In this document: in pieces, positions 1-5,492 of the stretch
How the letters are laid out: every line of letters begins with the position of its first letter
Numbering within the stretch: position 1 is the stretch's first letter
Assembly (NCBI GenBank): GCA_903820565.1
Contig: CAIJHZ010000068.1
Coordinates: 1 to 5,492 of the forward strand
Length of the DNA stretch: 5,492 nt
Origin: an uncultured Actinomycetes bacterium
Lineage (GTDB): Bacteria; Actinomycetota; Actinomycetes; Nanopelagicales; Nanopelagicaceae
Reading direction: 5' to 3'
Translations under genes and position numbers: made by a program
The notes under the pieces: generated by a model
Seen by the model: the letters and a program-made list of their open reading frames with translations, nothing else
Database searches by the model: none
Told to the model about the DNA's origin: nothing

Positions 1-812
1 GAATGTTTGAGCGAGATAAAGATGATTTACGTTCTTTAGGTATCACAATCGACGTTGGAACTTTTGATCCATTATTCAACGATGAAGCTGGTTACCGCAT
101 AAAGTCGGAAAACTACCAACTGGATCTAGGGGAAATAACGCCGACTGAGATCTCATTGCTGTCTTTGGCAGCAGATGCATGGCAGGGCGCTGCATTTTCT
201 GATGCTGCCCAAGGCGCACTACTGAAGTTGAGTTCCTTAGGAATACCTTCAGACTCAGTCGAGATACTAGGTTTAACACCGAAACTTACAAACACCTCTA
301 AAGAGCTAGAAACAATCGCCGAAACGATTGCACATTCTGATTTTCTAATTTTTGATTATCTATCATCGAATTTAGTTGTTGAGAACAGAGTAATAATTCC
401 CTTCGCCTTATCTAATCGTTCTGGATTATGGTACGTATCTGGTGTTGATCAAAATATTGAAGAAGTTCGTACATTTAGACTGGATAGAGTCCAGGGTGCT
501 TTCAGCACTCGTAAAAATGCCAACACTTTCGATTTTCCGATCGGCTTTGAACTAAATGACATCGATACCGAAATAACGAGCCGATTAGCAGTAATTGATG
601 TTCGAAAAGGAAAAGGTCAGACCCTGCGCACCCTTGCGCAATCTTCCAAAGATTTAGGGGAGTGGGACCAGATGAAGGTTCCAATCCACACCGTTCATTC
701 TCTGGCTGCCGAAATCCTGTGGCATGGGGATGATGCTTTTGTTCACGAGCCGGCTGATTTGCGCGAATACATTATCGAACAACTGCAAGCACTAGTTGGT
801 AATCATGAGTAA
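1..812 (+). CDS. pafB: PafB, WYL-domain transcriptional regulator (5' end missing)
   Basis: This is the C-terminal part of PafB, which with PafC forms an activator that in mycobacteria switches on the LexA-independent DNA-damage response. The frame is open from the first base. The ATG at position 3 is internal: MFERDKDDLRSLGI is the end of the N-terminal winged helix-turn-helix, and PafB homologues have Arg just before this Met, which fits the partial codon (..ga) at 1-2. Roughly 50-60 residues are missing compared with the usual 320-330. Counting from that Met, the WYL domain covers about residues 112-170, with the signature as W143-Y144-V145 and the conserved FRLDR at 158-162. The C-terminal WCX-like part follows to residue 269. 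The stop TAA (810-812) lies inside the start of pafC, so the two are probably made together. Family is near certain; the regulatory role here is inferred from mycobacteria. Confidence 0.93.
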   Translation, partial: MFERDKDDLRSLGITIDVGTFDPLFNDEAGYRIKSENYQLDLGEITPTEISLLSLAADAWQGAAFSDAAQGALLKLSSLGIPSDSVEILGLTPKLTNTSKELETIAETIAHSDFLIFDYLSSNLVVENRVIIPFALSNRSGLWYVSGVDQNIEEVRTFRLDRVQGAFSTRKNANTFDFPIGFELNDIDTEITSRLAVIDVRKGKGQTLRTLAQSSKDLGEWDQMKVPIHTVHSLAAEILWHGDDAFVHEPADLREYIIEQLQALVGNHE

Positions 813-1728
813 AGAGATTTCAGCTCCTCTCTTGCGTACAGCTCGATTGTTGGATCTGGTTCCTTATTTGAACACCCACCAAGGAATAGAACTCAAAGAG
901 TTAGCACAGCATTTCGAGGTGACTCCAGCACAGATGAGAGCCGATCTAACAACCCTTTGGATGTGTGGGTTGCCAGGCTACACACATCTCGAATTGATGA
1001 ATCTTGACTTTGAATCCGGCTTTGTAAGCATCGGGAATGCGTCAACCTTGTCTAAGCCCCGAGCGATTACTTTCCAAGAATGTGTTGCTCTGTTGTTAGG
1101 CCTGGATCTTATTACCTCATTATTGCCGGAGAATCGTCAGGACCTATTGACGGTTGCGGAGTCTTTGCGTCAGCGCCTCACTAAAATTCTGGATGTTCCG
1201 ATTAAGTTATCAGTTGTCTCTCCGACGAAAGGTGCCATATCTCTAGCAATAGCAGATGCGATCGGATCGAATAGTGGCTTGCAGATTCGATACCACTCAA
1301 TGTATAAAGATCAAGTATCGGAACGATCTGTGATGCCTCTGGAGATTTACGAGTCAAATGGTCATCATTACTTGCGAGCCTATTGTTTCACCTCCCTTGA
1401 CTACCGAGAGTTTCGGGTTGATCGAATTGATGAGGCACTACCGACATCGGTTTCTTCAGATTTTCAGAGCTCTAATCGGACCACAGAGAAAATAGCTTTC
1501 GCTTTGAAAATTTTGGAATCCTCACGAAATGTGACAGAACGATTTGCAATTGCACAATCGACGGTCGGAACATCGTTAGAACTTTCATCATTCTCCCGAC
1601 AATGGATTGAAAGATCGGTCATGGCCTCGGGCAGGTCGGTCGAGCTCGTTACCCCGGTCGATATTCGCGTTGAAATCGCCACCAAGGCACATGCGCTGCT
1701 TAAGCGTTACAAAGAGGTTAATTTTTAA
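805..1728 (+). CDS. pafC: PafC, WYL-domain transcriptional regulator
   Basis: PafC is the partner of PafB in the PafBC DNA-damage activator; WYL domains are thought to sense a ligand, possibly nucleic acid. From the ATG at 805 it has 307 residues, a normal length. A DeoR-like helix-turn-helix occupies about residues 11-55, ending in LWMCGLPGY (51-59), a hallmark of PafC. The WYL domain covers about 158-210: IRYHSMY (161-167), HYLRAYC at 188-194 in place of the usual WYL-type core, and REFRVDRI at 201-208. A WCX-like C-terminal domain follows, with QWIER (266-270) and a closing helix. I chose ATG 805 over the in-frame TTG at 796 because homologues begin close to the helix-turn-helix and ATG 805 gives an 8-base overlap with pafB (ATGAGTAA). 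No clear Shine-Dalgarno precedes it, which fits translational coupling. The aromatic Trp of the WYL motif is replaced by His. Confidence 0.93.
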   Translation: MSKEISAPLLRTARLLDLVPYLNTHQGIELKELAQHFEVTPAQMRADLTTLWMCGLPGYTHLELMNLDFESGFVSIGNASTLSKPRAITFQECVALLLGLDLITSLLPENRQDLLTVAESLRQRLTKILDVPIKLSVVSPTKGAISLAIADAIGSNSGLQIRYHSMYKDQVSERSVMPLEIYESNGHHYLRAYCFTSLDYREFRVDRIDEALPTSVSSDFQSSNRTTEKIAFALKILESSRNVTERFAIAQSTVGTSLELSSFSRQWIERSVMASGRSVELVTPVDIRVEIATKAHALLKRYKEVNF

Positions 1729-1789
1729 CTTTTCATGAGTATCTGACTGGTGTAGCCTTAGATTAATCATTAGCCAAGGAGTAGGTACT
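1729..1789 (+). promoter_or_regulatory. pafC-tatA spacer with weak candidate internal promoter
   Basis: This 61-base spacer is the only true intergenic gap in the window, so it is the likeliest place for a promoter specific to tatA and the genes after it. A -35-like TTTTCA (1730-1735) lies 17 bases before a -10-like TAGCCT (1753-1758). A second TAnnnT hexamer, TAGATT (1759-1764), follows directly. Such loose matches occur often by chance in AT-rich DNA, so the promoter reading is tentative. No terminator-like GC stem with a U-run is seen, so read-through from pafC is expected. Confidence 0.2.
1776..1781 (+). promoter_or_regulatory. Strong ribosome binding site of tatA
   Basis: AAGGAG sits 8 bases before the tatA ATG at 1790, close to the ideal Shine-Dalgarno sequence and spacing. 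It settles the tatA start. It is the best ribosome binding site in the window: tatC, the lipid kinase and the helicase have only partial or no match. Confidence 0.85.
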
Positions 1790-1972
1790 ATGAATTTAGG
1801 TCCTAAAGAGATTGTTATTCTTCTGATTGTTGTCCTCATTCTGTTTGGTGCTAAGCGTTTACCTGACTCTGCTCGTTCACTTGGTCGTTCGATGCGAATA
1901 TTTAAGAGTGAAATGAAGGAAATGAAGTCAGATGATGGCCCAATAGAAGAAAAAGACACACCAGAAAAGTAG
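1790..1972 (+). CDS. tatA: TatA, pore-forming subunit of the twin-arginine translocase
   Basis: TatA oligomerises in the cytoplasmic membrane to form the passage for folded proteins carrying a twin-arginine signal, after TatC recognises the signal. The protein has 60 residues. A single hydrophobic membrane helix covers about residues 8-19 (IVILLIVVLILF), followed by the FG hinge (F19-G20), the LP pair (L24-P25) and an amphipathic helix (about 26-46) with LGRSMRIFKSE, the form typical of actinobacterial TatA. The acidic and lysine tail (47-60) is shorter than in most TatA proteins, which usually have 70-100 residues. E7 may play the part of the polar residue near the start of the helix that is common in TatA. 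The start is fixed by AAGGAG 8 bases upstream, and tatC begins 4 bases after the stop. No tatB is in the window. TatB or TatE is the alternative family member, but the short tail and pairing with tatC favour TatA. Confidence 0.93.
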   Translation: MNLGPKEIVILLIVVLILFGAKRLPDSARSLGRSMRIFKSEMKEMKSDDGPIEEKDTPEK

Positions 1973-1976
1973 ATCG

Positions 1977-2792
1977 ATGGCTCCGGCACATGAAGCACGG
2001 ATGCCGTTGCTGGAACATTTACGTGAATTACGTAAAAGGGTTCTGCGCTCGGCCATAGCTGTAGTTATTGGCTTCGGTGTTGGCTGGTATTTCTACAATC
2101 CGATCATTACGACTTTGGCGAAGCCTGTATGCGATTTGAAGGCGGCTCAGCAATCAGGTTCAGTTAGTTGTGGTGCTTTGTATATCAGTGGTGTATTGGG
2201 GCCACTTGATCTTCAGATAAAAGTTTCGCTGCTAACCGGGGTCATCATTTCGGCGCCTTTTTGGTTGTATCAGTTGTGGGCCTTCATCGCACCAGCTCTT
2301 CACAGAAAAGAGAAGCGAACCAGCGTTTTGTTTGTTGCAGCTGCTACACCATTTTTTGCCATGGGAGCAACACTTGGATATTTCATTCTTCCTGTTGCCA
2401 TAAAAGCTCTTTTTGGATTTACTCCGGACTCAATTAGTAACCTCGTTCGATTTGATGACTATCTTGATTTCGTGCTCCGACTAATATTGTTAGTTGGGTT
2501 GGCCTTTGAATTACCAATTTTTCTTCTTACCTTTAATCTCATAGGTTTTCTTCGAGGAAAGACCATCCTTAAACCATGGCGCGGCTGGGTATTTGGAATC
2601 TTTCTAGTTGTAGCCGCATTTTCACCGACCGCCGATCCGCTCAGCATGATTGCTCTATCAGCGCCATTAATTCTCCTATATTTCCTTGCTGGAATAATTG
2701 CTATTCAAGTAGATAAGCGAAGGGACAAGAGGAATAGCGCAGATGAAGTTGGCTCTATGGCGATTGAGTCGCCAACAACTATTCGGGAATAG
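1977..2792 (+). CDS. tatC: TatC, twin-arginine signal receptor, six-span membrane protein
   Basis: TatC binds the twin-arginine signal of folded export substrates and recruits TatA. The 271-residue protein shows the family layout: a cytoplasmic N-terminus with HLRELRKR (14-21, including E17 and R19, matching E. coli E15 and R17), and six hydrophobic spans at about 22-42, 79-103, 115-140, 162-187, 203-217 and 223-243. P50 corresponds to E. coli P48. The signature WAFIAPALHRKEKR occupies 101-114, FELP 177-180 and SPTADP 216-221. Loop one carries C52 and C65, a pair also found in other actinobacterial TatC proteins. The C-terminal tail (246-271) is charged and cytoplasmic. ATG 1977 has only a purine-rich AGAAAAG (1963-1969) before it; translation is probably coupled to tatA, whose stop is 4 bases upstream. 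M9 is a possible later start, since many homologues begin near MPL. Confidence 0.96.
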   Translation: MAPAHEARMPLLEHLRELRKRVLRSAIAVVIGFGVGWYFYNPIITTLAKPVCDLKAAQQSGSVSCGALYISGVLGPLDLQIKVSLLTGVIISAPFWLYQLWAFIAPALHRKEKRTSVLFVAAATPFFAMGATLGYFILPVAIKALFGFTPDSISNLVRFDDYLDFVLRLILLVGLAFELPIFLLTFNLIGFLRGKTILKPWRGWVFGIFLVVAAFSPTADPLSMIALSAPLILLYFLAGIIAIQVDKRRDKRNSADEVGSMAIESPTTIRE

Positions 2793-2797
2793 CCGAT

Positions 2798-2801
2798 AAG
2801 G
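2798..2801 (+). promoter_or_regulatory. Partial ribosome binding site of the lipid kinase
   Basis: AAGG ends 7 bases before the ATG at 2809, in the 16-base gap after tatC. It is a short Shine-Dalgarno match at good spacing and supports this start, which places the NPVSG phosphate-binding loop at residues 7-11 as in related kinases. Confidence 0.55.
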
Positions 2802-2808
2802 TCAGCGC

Positions 2809-3678
2809 ATGTGGGCGCTCGTCATAAATCCTGTCTCAGGGCAGGGTAAAGGAACCACGATGGGAACCTACGTTGCGGGGTATTTGAATCAGAAAAGATG
2901 TGAGTTCACCATCATTACTGGGAACTCATCACAAGCCATGAGCGATCATTTGCAAACATTTATCCAAAAGACCTCAAATTGTGAAGGGATTATCGCAGTT
3001 GGCGGCGATGGTTTGATGCACATAATTGTTCAAATCGCCGTTCCGCATAGGATTCCTTTTACGATTATTCCGGCAGGAACAGGTAACGATTTCGTGCGCA
3101 CACTTGGCTGGGATTTGCATGAAATCGATGACCAACTCGACCGAGTTATTCAATCGGCTCCATCGCCAATTGATTTGGGTCTTGTTGATGGAGAGTGGTT
3201 TGGGGCAATCCTGTCTACAGGTTTTGATTCAGTTGTAAATGAAAAGGCGAACACGATGAGATGGCCAAAGGGCCCCATGAAATACAACGCAGCGATCGCG
3301 ATGGAGCTTCCGCGCTTTGCGCCTCGACATTACGAGATCACATTGGATGATCGGACTTTGTCCACAGAGGCCATGCTTATTGCCGTCTCAAACGGTAGAT
3401 CGTATGGGGGTGGAATGCTTGTCTGTCCAAACGCAGAAATAGATGATGGCCTCTTCGATGTGATGGTTCTTCACCCAATCTCTAAACTCGAGTTCATGAA
3501 AGTTTTCCCGCAGGTTTTCGCTGGGACTCATGTTTCACATCCAGCTGTGGAAATTGTGCGTAGCAAATCTGTGAGCATCGAGTCAGTAGCTGTGGCATAC
3601 GCAGATGGAGAGCGAGTTGGGCAGTTACCCGTTTCGGCCGAATGTATTCCTAATGCCGCGCTCACGTGGGTCGCATGA
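2809..3678 (+). CDS. Diacylglycerol kinase family lipid kinase (DgkB/YegS/LcbK type)
   Basis: This soluble, membrane-associating kinase family uses ATP to phosphorylate a lipid alcohol, usually diacylglycerol to phosphatidic acid, recycling lipid for phospholipid synthesis. The 289-residue length is typical. Visible motifs are NPVSGQGKG (7-15), the nucleotide-binding VGGDGLMH (64-71; most relatives read GGDGT, but Leu or Met is familiar in actinobacterial members) and PAGTGNDFVR (88-97). GFDSVVNE (138-145) and the C-terminal catalytic and metal-binding region follow, with DDGLFDV (212-218) and DGE (266-268), matching in S. aureus DgkB the metal site near D215 and the carboxylates near E273. 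No signal peptide or membrane span is evident. It lies 16 bases after tatC, and its stop overlaps the helicase start as ATGA. The family is certain; the substrate is not, since YegS-type members also act on phosphatidylglycerol and others on sphingoid or isoprenoid lipids. Confidence 0.93.
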   Translation: MWALVINPVSGQGKGTTMGTYVAGYLNQKRCEFTIITGNSSQAMSDHLQTFIQKTSNCEGIIAVGGDGLMHIIVQIAVPHRIPFTIIPAGTGNDFVRTLGWDLHEIDDQLDRVIQSAPSPIDLGLVDGEWFGAILSTGFDSVVNEKANTMRWPKGPMKYNAAIAMELPRFAPRHYEITLDDRTLSTEAMLIAVSNGRSYGGGMLVCPNAEIDDGLFDVMVLHPISKLEFMKVFPQVFAGTHVSHPAVEIVRSKSVSIESVAVAYADGERVGQLPVSAECIPNAALTWVA

Positions 3679-5492
3679 CGACGCCGGCAGAACGTTACGC
3701 GGCGGCAAAGATACGTGGACAGCACCCAATCACTACGGAATTTTTACTGACCTTTGAATTTGAGTTTGATCCATTTCAAGTTTCTGCATGTCACGCAGTT
3801 GAAGATGGGAAAGGGGTACTAGTTGCTGCTCCTACTGGAGCAGGTAAAACAGTTGTTGGTGAGTTCGCCGCGTACTATGCATTACAAGCGGGAAAGAAAT
3901 GCTTCTATACAACTCCAATAAAAGCGCTTTCAAATCAAAAATACTCGGAATTTGTCGCAAAATTTGGGGAAGATAGAGTCGGACTGCTAACTGGTGACAC
4001 AAGCATCAATGGTGAGGCCGACATCCTCGTTATGACAACCGAAGTACTTCGCAACATGTTGTACGCAGGTTCAAGCACTCTTACAAATCTAGGATGCGTC
4101 GTGATGGATGAGGTTCACTATCTTGCCGACAAGTTCAGGGGAGCGGTCTGGGAGGAAGTACTCATACATTTGATGGAGAGCGTTCAAGTTATTTCGCTTT
4201 CCGCGACAGTTTCTAATGCGGAAGAGTTCGGTGAATGGCTCGGAGAAGTGCGTGGCGAGACAGAAGTGATTGTTAGTGAGATCCGTCCAATTCCATTATT
4301 TCAACATGTTCTGATTGGTAATCGCTTGCTGGATCTCTTTGATGCACCAGGGAGAATTAATCCAGAAGTACTAAACCGTGAGAGAGAGATGACTCGGCGA
4401 GCTTCCCTCGGACGAAATCGCAAAGGACGCTTTGCCGAGCCAAGTGACCGCTTATCCCGAGCAGACATCATCGAGAAATTGCAAGGTGAGAATTTGTTGC
4501 CGGCAATTACCTTTATATTTTCCCGAATTGGTTGCGATGCAGCAGTAAAACAATGCTTACACGCAGGCTTGCGACTGACTTCCACTGAAGAACGTGAAGA
4601 AATTAGAAGTACTGCTCTTAAATACACACAAAACATTGCAGAAGAAGATCTCGAAGTTCTGAACTTCAAAGAGTGGCTAACCGCTTTAGAGCGCGGAATA
4701 GCTGCTCATCATGCGGGTTTGTTACCTAGTTTTAAAGGGGCCGTGGAAGATCTCTTTCAACGTGGTCTGGTCAAGGCTGTCTTTGCGACTGAAACTTTGG
4801 CACTTGGAATCAATATGCCGGCACGTACAGTTGTTTTGGAGAAATTGATAAAATTTAATGGTGAGGCACACGTGCCAATAACTCCGGGGGAGTACACCCA
4901 GTTAACTGGACGCGCAGGGCGTCGTGGAATCGATATTGAGGGTAACGCCGTAATCCAATGGTCACCAACTGTGGATTCGGCATCGGCTGCGGGCTTGGCA
5001 TCAACTCGAACATATCCGTTGCGTTCCTCTTTCACCCCTTCATACAACATGTCTATCAATTTGATTGCGCAGTTTGGACGCGAACGCGCCCGCCGTTCCC
5101 TTGAATCTTCCTTTGCCCAATTCCAAGCTGATCGCGCCGTTGTTGGTCTCACTCGACAAATACGAAAGAATGAATCCGCGATCGAAGAATTGCTGCGCGA
5201 TTCAACATGTCACTTAGGTGATTTTACTGAATATGCTCGGCTGCGTAGATCTATCAAAGAGGTAGAAGTTCTATTGAGTCGTCGCGACCAACGTAAGACC
5301 TTTGATAATAGACAACGTGGGCACATGGAAGGCGAACTTGCAGATTTGCGTAAAGGAGTGAAGAACCATCCCTCTCATGGATGCGCAGAACGAGAAGATC
5401 ACGCGCGACTGGCAGAACGGGCAGGACGGCTAACCCGAGAAAATGATGGACTTACGATTCGTGTAGAAAGTCGAACGAACGTAATCGCTAAA
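3675..5492 (+). CDS. helY: HelY-type Ski2-like DEVH-box helicase (3' end missing)
   Basis: This is an ATP-dependent nucleic-acid helicase of the Ski2/Mtr4 branch of superfamily 2, very like mycobacterial HelY; it probably unwinds or remodels RNA, but the bacterial role is not settled. The frame runs 606 codons from ATG 3675 to the window end with no stop, against about 900 in full-length HelY. Motifs in order: Q-motif DPFQ (32-35), Walker A APTGAGKT (52-59, K58), TTPIKALSNQK (79-89), TGD (106-108), TTEVLRNM (121-128), DEVH (145-148), SAT (176-178), FIFSR (280-284), ATETLALGINMP (371-382) and QLTGRAGRRG (409-418). A basic linker (235-262) separates the RecA domains. From about 480 a charged, helical stretch begins, probably the stalk of the arch insertion. 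The start ATG overlaps the kinase TGA (ATGA) with only GTGGG (3666-3670) nearby, so coupling is likely. The N-terminal TPAERYAAAK resembles other actinobacterial copies and supports this start. Confidence 0.95.
   Translation, partial: MTTPAERYAAAKIRGQHPITTEFLLTFEFEFDPFQVSACHAVEDGKGVLVAAPTGAGKTVVGEFAAYYALQAGKKCFYTTPIKALSNQKYSEFVAKFGEDRVGLLTGDTSINGEADILVMTTEVLRNMLYAGSSTLTNLGCVVMDEVHYLADKFRGAVWEEVLIHLMESVQVISLSATVSNAEEFGEWLGEVRGETEVIVSEIRPIPLFQHVLIGNRLLDLFDAPGRINPEVLNREREMTRRASLGRNRKGRFAEPSDRLSRADIIEKLQGENLLPAITFIFSRIGCDAAVKQCLHAGLRLTSTEEREEIRSTALKYTQNIAEEDLEVLNFKEWLTALERGIAAHHAGLLPSFKGAVEDLFQRGLVKAVFATETLALGINMPARTVVLEKLIKFNGEAHVPITPGEYTQLTGRAGRRGIDIEGNAVIQWSPTVDSASAAGLASTRTYPLRSSFTPSYNMSINLIAQFGRERARRSLESSFAQFQADRAVVGLTRQIRKNESAIEELLRDSTCHLGDFTEYARLRRSIKEVEVLLSRRDQRKTFDNRQRGHMEGELADLRKGVKNHPSHGCAEREDHARLAERAGRLTRENDGLTIRVESRTNVIAK

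Noticed and set aside
3..5. ATG at position 3 as the true pafB start
   Set aside because: The frame is open upstream, and the residues from here on match the end of the PafB helix-turn-helix, so the N-terminal part lies before the window.
313..330. Inverted repeat CAATCG-CCGAAA-CGATTG within pafB
   Set aside because: It has a 6-base stem inside coding sequence with no extension or nearby regulatory context; such repeats are expected by chance in 5 kb.
622..640. Tandem-like repeat of TGCGCA ten bases apart in pafB
   Set aside because: It consists of just two copies, encodes the ordinary TLRTLA segment, and gives no sign of a repeat array.
1713..1733. AT-rich inverted repeat GTTAA-TTT-TTAAC at the pafC stop, as a terminator or operator
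   Set aside because: The perfect stem is only 5 AT-dominated pairs; further pairing needs G-T wobbles, and no U-run follows a GC stem. It overlaps the stop codon and is likely chance.
1744..1764. Possible PafBC-type damage promoter before tatA (TGACTGGTG followed by TAGATT)
   Set aside because: It resembles the mycobacterial TTGTCRGTG-N8-TAnnnT motif only loosely, with several mismatches and a 6-base spacing. A motif scan of the whole genome would be needed to support it.
1588..1998. 136-codon open frame on the - strand across the pafC end, tatA and the tatC start
   Set aside because: It lies opposite three well-supported genes, resembles no family I know, and looks like a low-complexity shadow translation.
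3026..3238. 70-codon + strand frame inside the lipid kinase
   Set aside because: It is out of frame within conserved kinase motifs and has no ribosome binding site or domain.
4301..4669. 122-codon open frame on the - strand inside the helicase
   Set aside because: It is fully antisense to conserved helicase sequence, including motif IV, and its translation shows no domain.
4757..5152. 131-codon open frame on the - strand inside the helicase
   Set aside because: It is antisense to helicase motifs V and VI, has no recognisable family and is best explained by codon bias on the other strand.

Overview
The window holds six tightly packed genes, all on the + strand and with no gap longer than 61 bases: pafB (5' end cut off), pafC, tatA, tatC, a diacylglycerol-kinase-family lipid kinase, and a HelY-type Ski2-like helicase (3' end cut off). 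The order pafB-pafC-tatA-tatC-helicase is a known actinobacterial arrangement (pafBC-tatAC-helY in Mycobacterium). The individual proteins also look actinobacterial, for example the TatC with two cysteines in its first external loop and the PafB/PafC WYL pair. Base composition is far below that of most Actinobacteria: the lines I counted by hand fall between the high 30s and about 50% G+C. I infer a low-GC, small-genome planktonic actinobacterium, possibly a freshwater Nanopelagicales (acI) type. The lineage is an inference from synteny and composition; no marker gene is present.

Layout. 1-812: pafB without its first part. 805-1728: pafC, overlapping pafB by 8 bases. 1729-1789: the only true intergenic spacer, containing the one strong Shine-Dalgarno sequence in the window. 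1790-1972: tatA. 1977-2792: tatC, after a 4-base gap. 2809-3678: lipid kinase, after a 16-base gap. 3675-5492: helicase, overlapping the kinase by an ATGA and running off the end. No stretch above 300 bases lacks a gene. I found no tRNA, rRNA, CRISPR array, insertion sequence, convincing terminator or attachment site.

How the genes work together. PafB and PafC form a WYL-domain transcription activator pair, known in mycobacteria to drive the LexA-independent DNA-damage response. TatA and TatC are the pore-forming and receptor parts of the twin-arginine translocase for folded proteins. The lipid kinase probably turns a diacylglycerol-like lipid into its phosphate at the inner membrane face. 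HelY is a nucleic-acid helicase of the Ski2/Mtr4 family. The overlaps suggest co-transcription and translational coupling, but no single pathway obviously links all six. I see no sign of a previously undescribed system; the points most worth a second look are the embedded lipid kinase, the tatA translation signal, the TatC cysteine pair and the basic insert between the two helicase domains.
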